From positions 89,360,991-89,424,990 of the forward strand of contig CM037595.1 in the NCBI GenBank assembly GCA_021018995.1: a stretch of 64,000 bases of DNA. The letters run 5' to 3'. This DNA comes from Chloranthus sessilifolius (Eukaryota; Streptophyta; Magnoliopsida; Chloranthales; Chloranthaceae). The notes beneath the pieces are model-generated. The model ran no database searches and was not told the DNA's origin. It was given only the letters and a program-made list of their open reading frames with translations. Shown here piece after piece: positions 13,381-24,500 of the stretch (its first letter is position 1; every line of letters starts with the position of its first letter). The translations under genes and the position numbers were made by a program.

Positions 13381-14160
13381 AGCGTAACTCTTCTAATTCA
13401 CTCAATCAGAACCTTCGATTCGACCGCTTGCATATCGAAATTAAATCGTTTGATCGCCTGAATGCCTTATGCTCCAATTCGGTGAAGATGACATGCCTTC
13501 CGTAGACAATTACAAGGAGACATTCCGATCGGTGTCTTGAATGCGACGATAGGCCCAATAAAGCATCGGATAGCCGGTTTGACCAATCTCTTCTATCCGG
13601 TATCGTCTTTTCTAGAATTCGCTGATTTTGGTTAGACACTTCCACGACCACTAGTCTGTGGATGGTGCAGTAGCGACTTTGTGAGTGACGTCTGCATTCT
13701 TCATTAAAGTGGCAAAATGGCTATTGCAAAATGCGAACCGCCATCACCGATGATTGCTCTTGGGATCCCGAATCGGTTAAACACATTTCTCTCGTAAATT
13801 TGACCACAACCTTGTGATCATTTGATCGGTTGCCAGCTTCAATCCATTTGGAGACATAGTCAATACCACCGAATATATGAATACCCAAAGGATGGTGGAA
13901 AAGGACCCATAAAGTCAATCCCCAAACATCGAAAATTTCAACAATCGAATTGGATTAAGGGCATCATATTTCGTCAGTGAAATATTGCCAAGTCGTTGAC
14001 ACCGATTGGCATTCCTTGCAGATTGAGAGCGTCACGAAGATTGAGGGCCGATGAGAATCCGCTTTGAAGGATTTTCATGCGGTCTTCGTCTCAAATGGCC
14101 TCCACAGCCCCAAAGATGGCAAAAAATTTAGACGCTTAGTTGCTCGTCTTGCACGCATCT
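13381..14160 (-). pseudogene. Element C integrase remnant
   Basis: Fragments in several minus-strand frames match the Athila/Tat integrase core and C-terminal region. Near 13850 the reading IDYVSKWIEA is the segment after the first catalytic Asp. Near 13790 DHKVVVKF is kept. Near 13640-13406 EVSNQNQRILEKT and ELEHKAF belong to the region after the catalytic Glu. The second catalytic Asp region is scrambled by indels. The enzyme would have inserted the element's DNA copy; this version cannot. Confidence 0.8.
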
Positions 14161-15720
14161 CCTAATGATCCGATCCGAGCGAATTTAAACAAATATGGTT
14201 CATCCGAAATAGTATTTTATTTGGGAGAAAAGAGATTCTTATCATTCTTACCCCACTCGGGGAATTCTCGCCGATGACGAGATAATTCACGATGTTAGCA
14301 AACCACGGAACTTTTGCACCGCTACATCAATTGCCATCAAATGTTCATCCGGAAATGTGTCACGGATGGTCTCGTATAGATGATTCTTGTGAATTCTAGC
14401 GGATGATCACCACAACGCTCTCAACCCCTTTATCTTTAATCTCAAAGTTGAATTCACGGAGAAGCGTGATCCAACGGATCAGCCTTTGGTTTCGCATCCT
14501 TCTTTGCTAAAAGATATTTCAGCGTAGTGGTCCGAAAAGACCACTATTTTCGATCCAAGCAAATAGGAACGGAATTTGTCGAGCATACACCATTAATAAT
14601 TCCTTCTGGTGGTGGTGTTGTAATTCAGCATCAATTAATGTCTTGCATAGCATAATAAATTACGTGAGGTAATTTATTCACCCTTCTAAGACACTCGATC
14701 GCATAATCAGATGCATCACACATGAGTTCGAATGGTAAAGAATAATCCGGTGGTTGGATTATTGGTGCATTTGATAAGAGTTCACGCAATTTTAGGAATG
14801 CCTTTATGCAATCCTCATCAAAATCAAAAGGAACATCTTTGCCAAGCAAAGTGCACAATGGTTTAGCCACCTTGCTAAAATCCTTAATGAATCTTCTATA
14901 AAATCCAAAGATGCCCCAAAAATGATCGAATTTGTGAACACTTTTAGGAGGTGGTAAATTTGCAATTAAGTCGACCTTCGCCTTATCAACTTCAATTCTT
15001 TCGTTGAAACAATATGCCCCAACACAATTCCTTGTTGAACCATAAAATGGCTCTTTTCGGTGAGAAGAAGTTTGGAATCTACCCAACGTTGCACCACCTG
15101 TGAAAGATGATTCAAACAAGAATTAAAGGTTTTTCCAAAAGCCGAGAAGTCGCCCATGAAGACTTCGATGAATTTGTCGATCATGTCCGAGAATATGGCC
15201 AACATACATCGTTGAAGCGTGGCGGAGCATTACATAAGCGAATGGCATCCTTCGATATGCAAACGCACTATATGGACACGTGAATGTTGTCTTCGATCAC
15301 CGAAAACGGCACTTGATTGTATCCCTAATAACCATCAAGAAAGCAATAAAACTCTTGCCCAAATTAACTTCTCAAGAATTTGATCAATGAACCAAGGGGA
15401 AAATGATCTTTCTCGTGGTCGTGGTTCAATTTTTCATAATCAATGCACACACGCCATCCAAAGAGTTTCACGAGTGGGCACCAATTCTCCTCCGTAGTTT
15501 CTTTCATCGTAATTCCGCACTTTTTCTAACGATTTGTACCGGACTAACCCATTCACTATCGAGATCGGATAGATGATTCCAGATCGAGGAGTTTAATGAT
15601 TTCTTTAAAACGACTTCTTGCATGTTCGGATTAAGTCGCCTGTGGTTCCCTCGATGGTTTACTCTCATCCTCCGATGTATTTTATGCATACATACCGATG
15701 GGTCAATCTTGAGATCGCCT
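14161..15720 (-). pseudogene. Element C reverse transcriptase-RNase H remnant
   Basis: From 15689 down, RRLNPNMQEVV and SEWVSPVQIV mark the RT N-terminal part. FIEVFMGDFSAFG (about 15150) is the catalytic strand with Gly in place of the first Asp of the family's FMDD box. HFMVQQGIVLGH follows in the same frame. FYRRFIKDFSKVAKPL (about 14900) and FELMCDASDYAI (about 14720) mark the RT thumb and start of RNase H. The domains sit in at least three frames. Short indels rather than long deletions have broken them. Confidence 0.85.
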
Positions 15721-16620
15721 AAGGTCCATCCGATGGCCTCCTTGTGCTCTTTTCAAAGACCTTCAACAAATCATTCTCTTGTTCTTCCGATAATGTGGAT
15801 GAAATTATCACCGGAAGTGTTTCTCGAGGTCCCGTAAAAGCATATTTGAGGGACTTAGGCAATTGTTTCAATTCCACGCTTGGTGGTCGCTCAATTGATG
15901 GAGTCAAGACATCCTTTACCTCGAGGTAGTGGTTCTACCTTAGTCACAACTTCACATAAGTTATCATCTTGACATGATGAATTTGACTTTTCTCTTCCGA
16001 TCGCTTCCTTTCAAGCCCTTTGTCCTCATAGATGGCTAACAAAGCAGCTTCAAATTCCTCTTTGGTGAGCATTGATGGTAATGCTTCATCCACCACTTCC
16101 ATCCGATCGATGTAAAAACATTCAACCTCATCCTCATTAGGGAAATGGTTCATCGATGGAATATGTTAAGCCCGACTTTCATGTTTCCAAAAGAAACGCC
16201 CATGACTCCTGCATGACAATTAATGCAAGCGTTGGCGATGGCAGAAACGGACGCCCAAGAATAATTGGGACTTGATTGATTGATTTCGCAGTGGTTCCAT
16301 GTCTAAGACAACGAAGTCCACCGGAAAGACAAACTTGTCTATTCCAACCAAAACATCCTCGATAACACCCTCGGTTCTTCTCTCGATCTATCTCGCCATT
16401 GGAGTGTGACCGTGGGTTTCAATTCACCCAATCCGAGTTTCTCGTGACATTGAGTATGGGATCGATTAACACTGGCTCCCAAATCCAGTAACGCCTTTCC
16501 AATTTGTTGCCCACCAATGACACATAGAACAGCTTGGGACCTGTGGTCTTTCAATTTGTGGGGTTTCCAATCGCAATATCGAATCGACTTGATTTGTTAG
16601 AACACTTTCTTTGAAACGTG
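15721..16620 (-). pseudogene. Element C protease region remnant
   Basis: On the minus strand near 16500 the reading GKALLDLGASVN is the aspartic protease active-site segment; Athila/Tat elements typically have DLGAS here rather than DSGAT. KLGLGELKPT and DRSREEPR follow, as in the family. Downstream fragments to about 15720 belong to the connecting region before RT. All are out of frame with one another. Confidence 0.75.
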
Positions 16621-18660
16621 AGTACGTGCCTTTCTCTTCCGAAAGTGCACAAATCTTTGAAAAACTTATGCATTTCAGAACTTGTTTGATTGTTTCAAGT
16701 AATGGAAGATTTATCTTTACTTGCTTGAATGTTTCAAAATTTCTTCCATTTTGTCGGTCCCTTTCCCATTCTAGATGGAGGAGTTAGGCATTGAGGGAAT
16801 GGTGCCTTTGGGACATAAGGTGCGATTCCATTTCGATTCTTTTCACGTCCTTGTTGGACGGTTGAAGGAAACTCTTCCTCTATTACTTTTCTTTTCCTTC
16901 TCTCTTCCTTGCTCTTGCACTTTTCTTATCTCCGCTCTTTGTCTCTTTCTTTCTTTTCCTTTTCCTTTCTCCTTTCTTTTCTCGATTCTTTTCCTCTATT
17001 GCTTCTCTTTCTTCATCGCCTTCTACAGGTGCATTTCCACTTGATTATGAACCTCTCCACTTCTCAAAGACCGTAATGACTTTTCAACTGTTGACTATTC
17101 GATGGTCCTGCTTCAGATGGTGGTTGGCCTCGAGGAATATTGATGGGTTGGCTGGGGAGCCTACCTTCCTCTCGCTGACTCAGGTGATTGGCCCATTGTC
17201 TCACTTGGTCCATTATCATCACGAAAGATTGCATGCTTGATAAGCTTTTCTTCCGCATCGTAATCTTTCAATCGACATGAGATTGATTAAGATTCTGATT
17301 GAAATTCTGATTTTTTCGGTAGTCAGAATTTGGATGATAATACGGAGCATTCTGTTGGAAATTGGAATTCTGTTGGAAATTAGAATTCTGCTGGAAATTC
17401 TGTTGTGGACGAAAATTGTGTTGAAAATTTGGTTGAAAAGGTTGTTGTCCACCCATTGTGTTGGCTCTATGTTGCTGGTTTACCTGGCCAGTTTGGTTCG
17501 ATTCACCCCATCCTAAGTTGGGGTGATTTTTCCATTCCGGATTGTAGGTATTGGAGTACATGTTTCTACCCTGCCGCTGATAAGATTGAGTCACATTTAC
17601 CGCTTCTTGAGGATTAGGTTCATCAGGAAGAATGACAAGGTAGTAGGGCACTCATTAGCCATATGACCCGGTGGTCACAAATTGAACACACCGTGGGTGA
17701 CAGAGCTTTAGCTTGCTTGGTAGCGCTAACAACATGTTCATCTGTTTGACAAAGATGTCAAACTTTGTTGAGAGATCGAGGCATTATTGTTGACATCGCA
17801 TAATCCGCCTTTTGTCAACACATGAGATTTAGGTGCAGTTCAAGTTGGTTCGCCTGTTGTCTCACTTTGTATCAAGTTTGATATAACTTTTCAAACAATG
17901 CCCACTTCTTTTCGTGGCACAAGATCCACCACAAGATGCATCAACCATGCGTCTCTTCGTGAATCACCCATTGTAAAAACTTTGGACTTGTTGCCACCTT
18001 GGAACTTGATGATTTGGGCAACTTCGATCAATTCCTTAAAACGCTCCCAACATTCATGGAATGTTTCAGAGGTTGTTGGGAAAAGAACCGGATCTTCCGA
18101 CGCAATTCAATGGCCTTAGTCATGGGAAAATATTTTTAAGGAACTGGCGATGACCGCCCAACTCGAATAGATTGTGGTTCTAAGGAATAGAACCATGTTT
18201 TTGCCTTTATCTCTTAAAGAGAACGGAAAGAGCCTGAGCTTCGCTATCTCATCGCTGACATTGTGGACTCAACATTTTGCATACCCTGAATTCATTTAAG
18301 TGAACGTATGATTTTCATTTGCTAACCCATGGAAAATTGGTAGCATTTGAATCATCACGATTTGAATTCATAGTGGTTCCCGGAATGGGAGCATGCATAA
18401 TACATTCTCGATCCTCGAAAACCAGGATCGTTATAATACTGGTTCTAGGGCCCTCATCAAAATTATTGTTCCTATTATTTCCATTATTGACATTCCCATT
18501 GTTGTTATTCTCATCTCTCTTGCCTTTGGTCCGCCATGGTCTCGGTTATGTTGATATTGATTCCTCTGGACTCTTCGATTCTCTCTAAGCTCTTTCGATC
18601 TCAAGATTAAGCAGAGTGATGTGGGTGATGAGAACGAGTAAAGCTCATACACCAACACTC
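16621..18660 (-). pseudogene. Element C gag remnant
   Basis: The clearest part is 17268-17651, a Q/N-rich segment with repeated FQQNSN units and a preceding PNPQEAVN-type stretch, as found in the linker of Athila-type gag proteins. The capsid part to its right (17700-18660) is recognisable only in scraps. Gag packages the element RNA; here it is untranslatable as a whole. A T-rich block on the plus strand lies at 16880-17010. Confidence 0.65.
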
Positions 18661-18913
18661 ACAAACAGGGTTGAAGAATCCACAACAAACCAACGCAATT
18701 CTGCTTCAAACGATTTAAACAAAGATGATAAACAGTAGCCAATATCAGCAGGAAAGATTTCTTTTTTTTTTTTTTTTTTTTTTTTTAATTAAAATTCAAA
18801 TTTAAATTAATTTTTTTATTCAAATTAAATTAAAATTAAAATTAATTAATTAATTAATTAAATTTTTTTTTTTTTAAATTCAACTTAAAATTAAAATTCG
18901 AATTCAAAATAAA

Positions 18914-18948
<35 letters not shown>

Positions 18949-19460
18949 CAAATTAAAATTAAAATTCGAATTTAAATTAATTAAATTTTTTTTTTTTTTT
19001 TTTTTTTTTTTAATTCTAATTAAATTTTTAAAATTTTTTTTTATTTTTAATTTTTTTTTTATTAAATTCGATAATTAAAAATTAAAATTGAAAATCCTAT
19101 AAAATCTTTCCTAAAAGAGAAAAATAAGGAGAAGAATGGAAGATTCCTAAAAATCCTAAAACAAAAGTCCCACAAAAGTTAATGACTAAATTTAGAAAAT
19201 CCTAAAAATATCTAAAAGAGGAAAATAAGGAAAAAGAGTCCTACCAAATCTAAAATAAGAAGTCCTAAAAATCTCTACTTCCTAAATTTCCTAAGGAAGG
19301 TATCCTAAAATCTAAACTTCCTAAAAGACTCCACAAAATCTTATCAAAGAGAGAAAATAAGGAAATAAATTTTAATAATTATTATTTTTTTATTTTTTAT
19401 TTTTTTTTTAAACACTCAAAATGTAAAATCCCTATCCTAATTAATCAAAATTTCACCGAT
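18661..19460. other. Leader of element C with long T and AT homopolymer tracts
   Basis: This is the non-coding leader between the 5' LTR and gag. From 18761 to about 19060 it is almost wholly poly-T, poly-A and TTAA repeats, with several T runs of 12 to over 20. The rest (19080-19440) is A-rich with a repeated CCTAAAA theme. Such runs are fragile in sequencing and assembly, so their lengths should not be trusted. Confidence 0.7.
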
Positions 19461-19479
19461 TTCCAAGACGCCAAAAACT
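19461..19479 (-). other. Eroded primer-binding site of element C
   Basis: On the minus strand the bases after the LTR read AAGTTTTTGGCGTCTTGG. The expected site in this branch begins TGGCGCCGTTGCCGG (tRNA-Asp type). Only the TTTTTGGCG start is kept. Confidence 0.5.
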
Positions 19480-20872
19480 TGATCGATTTAGAATGTAACC
19501 CTTGCAAAGTGCACAAGATCTATTGAAGATGGCAAGAAGTGTGTCGAACCCAGAAAACGTGAATTTTAATTAATTCTTTAGAGATTTTAAAACGCCCTAA
19601 GGAAGTACCAAAGGGCGATTCAATTTTACCAAAACTTAACGACTTTTCCTAAATGCGTAAAAATAAATTAATCTAAACAATTAATTATCGATAAATCTAT
19701 TTAACAATATTAAAATGAGATCAAGGAATATGCTACCCTGCATTCGCACTTTTCTATCATTAAAACCCACGGTTTCATTAAATCATCATTCACACCATCA
19801 TTCATCTAGAAAATGACTTGAAATAAAATATGATCATCAATCCTAAGATACCTTATCTAAAAACAATGACTCAAATTAACATTGCGGTATGAGTCATGTA
19901 AAAAGCATAAGCGATATCTCATGATATTTAGATCAACAATCATAATCGCTATTTCAGATCACCAGGTCCAGATCTAGCGATTACGGGCCGTGATACGCGC
20001 CATCAACGGACATAACAAAGCAATCAAAATATTTTCAATCACACAAACTTTGAGCAAAACGAATCCATGATAACAATAATAGATCATGTATTAATCATAA
20101 ACATAGGTACTTATCCGGGGATCGATCTTCCCGATCTATCGATGAATTAGCCATCTTTGGTGTTTGATCTCCTTTTCTTTCAAAGTCATTCCTCTTTATT
20201 TCTTCCAAAAGATATTTGCAATTGTTTTTCCTAAATACAATCTATGAATTTCTCAGAGAAAAATAATGCAAATCCTAGGTACAATCTACCCTGAATAAAC
20301 CCTAGAAGAAGGAGAGAAGAAGACTTGAAAAGATGAAGAAAATATTCCCCCAAAGTGAAGAGCCCTAAAAACTAAAAAGAAAGAATGAATAATATTCTAA
20401 TTGCAAAAAATAATAATTCCCCTAAGAAACTCGTGGCTTCCCTTTTTATAATAGCCTAACCCTAATACCTCTCTCGATTGACATCTAAGAGTAATTTTCG
20501 TGAATTCCCGCCTAGCTTTGCATCAGATACTGCCTCGGTATTTTGCTCATAATTTTCTGTACCGAACTCGGATTGAGGTGATTCTTGAAGCGTTGGAAAG
20601 CTGACGACGAGCTCTACAACTTTTATGTTTTAGCAATTTCCTGAATCTGACGTCTTGAAGGTCCAAATTGAGCTGCAAGTCGCACTAAGTTCTCAATGAC
20701 CCAAAATAGCAGTGTTTTGACATTATTTTCGGGATTCTTGGGCTGTTTTAGAAACTTGGACTGTATTTACCTGAAACACTTCAAATCTAGCAAATCTCAT
20801 CAGATAGCCTTCATCGGACGGCTAAATATAGGTATTTAGGGGTGAAATATCATCATATTTCACTACTCATCA
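19480..20872 (-). repeat. 5' LTR of element C
   Basis: The 1393-bp repeat is the partner of 9531-10914. It starts TGATCGATTTAG, ends CTACTCATCA, and is followed by the ATTGG target duplication at 20873-20877. Confidence 0.95.
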
Positions 20873-22497
20873 ATTGGCCACTGTACCGGTCACGGATATC
20901 CTGTCGCGTCAGTCGTGGGTATCCCGCCACGTCGGTAGGGTATCCTATCGAACCTCAAATAACAAAAATAATATGTGCTTTACATATAGTTGTTCATCGT
21001 GTAAGTGTGCTATCTTATATCAGTTAGGCCTCAACAGTAATTATTCAATCATATATGTACATCCCTAGGAGGTATACATATCCGCATCACACTTGATGCA
21101 TTTATTACTTTCTCACCCCCTGGGGATGTCTCAATCTCATTAGATTACTTGTTCTTAATTACTTGCATCACACAGATGCCTTTATCGCATTCTTGGTGTC
21201 ACACACGCACCCATTTTCACAAAGCTTTTCACAGTTAAAACAACTTCAAATATAATATTTCTATCACTACATACATACTCTTGAAATTAAAGTACATATT
21301 CAAGGTGTTTCCTACCTCAATTCTCTGAAGGTCCAAGCATCAAGGTCCCACGCTGCTCCTTGTGCTCGCTTTCACACGTACCACCTATGGTACATCATAA
21401 CACACGCAATACATCACTAAAGATGTAATGAAGGAGGTCCTAGACCCTCCATGAATTTCAAAGGAAAATTATAAAGTTAAGTAAAACTGTCAAAGTCGAT
21501 TAATCGATTCCCAAAATCGATTAATCGAAATACAATTCGATTAATCGATTCCCAAAATCGATTAATCGAAACCCAAATCGATTAATCGATTCTCAAAATT
21601 GATTAATCGAGATTCAAATTTGATTAATCGAAGTCTCCAACACAATGAAGTCGATTCTCAAATCGAGTGGTCGAAAGTCTGAAATCGATTAGTCAATCCC
21701 AAATCGATTAATCGAAATCCAAAATCGATTAATCGATTTCCCAACTCGATTAGTCGATTTCTCTAGCCACTGGAGGTACCCAGTCGATTAGTCGATTTCT
21801 AAATCGACTAATCGAAATTCAAATCGATTAATCGAAATACAATTCGATTAATCGAAATCGGGTCTTCATGACTTTTCAACTTCCAGGTCAAAATCGATTA
21901 ATCGAACTCCAATTTCGATTAATCGATTTGGCCAGATTCAGCCCCCTTCCAGGCTGTTCTTCCAAATTTTTATCCTTTCTTTTCTATGCCTTTAATTTAC
22001 CCATTTTAAACTATATTGACTGAATCTTAACTATCATACATCTATGCATTTACTTCAAATTAAAACTTACCTCAAGAATCCCCTCAAGGGATTTATTTGT
22101 TGGGTTTGACGGCTAGGGTTCCATCATTTGCTTCATGATCCCAATCGCTTTGAATCCGTCAATGAATGTTCTAATTAGTCCTTTAATTTGCATTCACTTC
22201 TTCCTCAATAACTCCTCTTTACTCCTCTCTCTCTCCTCTTAACTCTCTCTTCAACAACCAAAGTAAAAGAAACTAAGGTTTTTATTCTCTCTCCTGCTTG
22301 TGTGTTAAACACATACACCAAGGATAGGTGTATGTAGCTCTAAACCAATAATACTCACTACACTTGAGTCCCATTTGCATCACATCAGTTCATCACTCTT
22401 TGAATTCAAAGTTTGACCATCACTTGGTCAACCTACGATCAATTGAGCACGGATCCCGAGGTTAAAGTCAAACGGTCAATTTTTCTGAGATATTACA
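20873..22497 (-). repeat. Left (3') LTR of element A, inner piece
   Basis: This continues the LTR broken at 9530; its first five bases are the second ATTGG copy. It matches 31279-32869 of the right LTR closely and ends in TATTACA. It contains a TCGATTAATCGA array at 21496-21928. Confidence 0.95.
21496..21928. repeat. TCGATTAATCGA palindrome array, element A left LTR
   Basis: I count about 11 exact CGATTAATCG cores and at least six one-step variants (CGATTAGTCG, CGACTAATCG, TGATTAATCG) in about 430 bp. They are separated by short spacers. The 12-mer is its own reverse complement. Confidence 0.95.
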
Positions 22498-22509
22498 TCT
22501 CCCCACCTT
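22498..22509 (-). other. Polypurine tract of element A
   Basis: The minus strand reads AAGGTGGGGAGA immediately before the LTR start TGTAATATC. It follows the conserved TTCGAGGACGAAA box seen also in element B. Confidence 0.85.
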
Positions 22510-22986
22510 GGGAATTTTCGTCCTCGAAAATAACCCAAGGGTGTGTCGTTGGTTGGGTACCCCACACTCTGGGGGTCGCGTACCCACCCACAAAATGACT
22601 CACACATTAGATAGTACAAGCAAACAGAAATGACATAGAAAGTACATTGTGAAGAAAACTAATCTAGATTTCATTATTTTTTAAAATGTACAACTTGTTT
22701 AATTACATCGTTTCAATTACATCAAAAGTGCCAAAATCAGTCATACAAAAAGAAACATCCTCGTCTCAGTCTCACGTCCCTCTCTGGATGATCGATGTAG
22801 GGGGTGCTCTAGTGGAACCGGCCGGATCTGGCGGCTCAGCCGGGTCGCTCAGAGGTGGGTGACCTGTCTCGTGGGGAGTGCCGAGCTAGATGCATCGGCA
22901 GCCGATGTGCTCGCATGGAAGACCGGACCCGCATGGAAGGGGGTCTGACCTGCTGTCCATGCCTCCTCCTAAGCTAGGCGCTGCTG

Positions 22987-24261
22987 TTAGTCTAACGGAT
23001 AGATGTACCGCATAGTGTGGTACATCAGAAAATCCATCCGCCGATTCATCCACTCGTTGTTGGCCTCCATCCTAGCCAACAAGTCCTTTATCGTCGGAGC
23101 CTGGCGAGCCGCTCGCCGGCGATATGAAGAAGTCGATGTGGCCGCCGCGGACTGTGCTGGCGGTGTAGGTGAAGCGGTGGTATGGGAGGGTGCCCCCTTC
23201 GCTGGTGGCTCAACTGGGTGTGCCCCACCCACGGGTGGGGGTGGTGGTGGTGCCACTGGTGCTGCTGCTGCTGGTATTGCTGGTGCGGGACCCGGAGCCG
23301 GTAGGGTCTGCTTCAGTAAGTTGTAGCTACGGCTCCATAAAGAGTTAAAAAATGTCTTCACTCGATCCATCGCCCTCTCCTCGTGGGGCGATATCGTGTA
23401 CTCGGGAGCGTCGGAGTAACACTCCAACATGCTCGAGATGAGCCGAGCATAAGAGATCTTTTCTTTGGGCCTCAAGTTGCCCTCCATCAACTTGCCCTTA
23501 ATGTATCTCATCCCCTCTAGGATGAGCATCGTGGCATTGAACCAACGGCCACAAAAGGCCGCATAGAGTGCCTGTTGTACCAACTCTACCCGCTTAGTGT
23601 TGTGGCGCACCGAGTAGAGGTTGCACTTGATTATGGAATCAAACATCCACATGTAGTGGGGAAGGTCGACCCTCCTAATGGAGGATCCCGACCCCTTCTT
23701 CCCGTTGGTCATGCGGGTCATGATCTCCTCAAATCTCGCCTCTTTCACGAAGGGTGGGAAGAGGGTGGTCTCAGGTGTAAAGTCGAGGTAACACTCAAGG
23801 ACCTCGTGTATGTGGCGACGGGTGAATTTGTAGTCACAACCCTCAATGGTGGTCTTGATTACGTTGTCGGTAGGGCCGTCCACGAGCCCTTGGTAAAACA
23901 GTCGAACCAACCTCAGATAGTAGGATCCACGGATTGGTTTCAAAAGGTTGCCGAGACCGGCATTTTGGAGGTAATTACGAGCCCATTGGGTCTCGCCCGG
24001 TACATCGGGATTTGTGAATAATGTGGTGTCGATGATATACTCTATTTCGAAAGTCTTAGCCGCCCACGACTCGTTGGGTTGGGTTACATTGGTGGGTGGT
24101 GGTGGCATGGGCGCGCTCGTCGAACCGGAGGTGGTCTCTGATGCCGACGGTGATGGAGTCCTCACCGGTGATGGGGTAGGTGGTGGAGGTGCAGCGTTCT
24201 TATGCCGGACCGGAAGCTTAGAGGTTGCCTTCTTCGAAGACAATTGAGTTTTGGGCTGCAT
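22987..24261 (-). CDS. Element A third ORF, unknown protein after pol
   Basis: An open frame of 424 codons runs from the ATG at 24261, with a 42-codon in-frame extension to 24387. I prefer the inner start because element B has the matching start (MPPKMRLSSKK against MQPKTQLSSKK), while the upstream 42 codons are not conserved. Layout: a basic Ser/Lys N-terminus, a Pro/Thr/Ser-rich segment, a folded-looking core of about 230 residues beginning at WAAKTFEIEYII, an Ala/Pro-rich linker, and a short basic C-terminal helix. The core resembles the 'putative plant transposon protein' type found in many plant proteomes, judged from memory. It is the only long uninterrupted frame in element A besides RT. 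Function is unknown. Confidence 0.7.
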   Translation of the reverse strand: MQPKTQLSSKKATSKLPVRHKNAAPPPPTPSPVRTPSPSASETTSGSTSAPMPPPPTNVTQPNESWAAKTFEIEYIIDTTLFTNPDVPGETQWARNYLQNAGLGNLLKPIRGSYYLRLVRLFYQGLVDGPTDNVIKTTIEGCDYKFTRRHIHEVLECYLDFTPETTLFPPFVKEARFEEIMTRMTNGKKGSGSSIRRVDLPHYMWMFDSIIKCNLYSVRHNTKRVELVQQALYAAFCGRWFNATMLILEGMRYIKGKLMEGNLRPKEKISYARLISSMLECYSDAPEYTISPHEERAMDRVKTFFNSLWSRSYNLLKQTLPAPGPAPAIPAAAAPVAPPPPPPVGGAHPVEPPAKGAPSHTTASPTPPAQSAAATSTSSYRRRAARQAPTIKDLLARMEANNEWMNRRMDFLMYHTMRYIYPLD

Positions 24262-24476
24262 TTTTGTAAAAAATTCAAGAAAACTAGGGTTTACTAATCC
24301 AAATTGAAGAAGCAACTCGTATCTAGGGTTTACCTTAGGTTTTTTTTTTTGTTCCGATGTCACGCGATTTTGATCTGAAAAGCTCAAACCCTAGATAGCT
24401 CGGTCGGTTGGAGAAGAAGAAGAAGGCACGCAAAAATGCAAACTCCAAATGATTTCGAATGGGGAGAAATCCCTTC

Positions 24477-24491
24477 GATTTATATATATAG
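24477..24491 (-). promoter_or_regulatory. TATA-like box upstream of element A third ORF
   Basis: The minus strand reads CCTATATATATAAATCGAAG about 220 bases before the ORF start. Element B has the same string at 43483-43500 in the same place. A CTTCTTCTT-rich leader follows in both. This suggests a separate transcript for the third ORF. Confidence 0.55.
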
Positions 24492-24500
24492 GCTTCGGCT

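Larger units (their letters stand above)
9531..20872 (-). mobile_element. Ty3/gypsy element C (Athila/Tat-like), degenerate
   Basis: The LTRs at 9531-10914 and 19480-20872 both begin TGATCGATTTAG and end CTACTCATCA. ATTGG precedes the element at 9526-9530 and follows it at 20873-20877. The polypurine tract at 10915-10928 and eroded primer site at 19461-19479 set the minus strand. Reading right to left, the remains are a Q/N-rich gag, protease (LCDLGAS-type), RT, RNase H and integrase with an EVSN-type and ILEKT-type C-terminal region, all typical of the Athila/Tat branch. It is the youngest layer of the stack, since it sits inside the LTR of A. Every domain is frame-broken by short indels. 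Confidence 0.95.

Noticed and set aside
21496-21928. CRISPR-like regular repeats
   Set aside because: The repeats are 12-bp palindromes with irregular short spacers inside plant LTRs, so they are not a CRISPR array.
23575-24021. 148-codon plus-strand frame
   Set aside because: It is antisense to the conserved third ORF of element A and has no family features.
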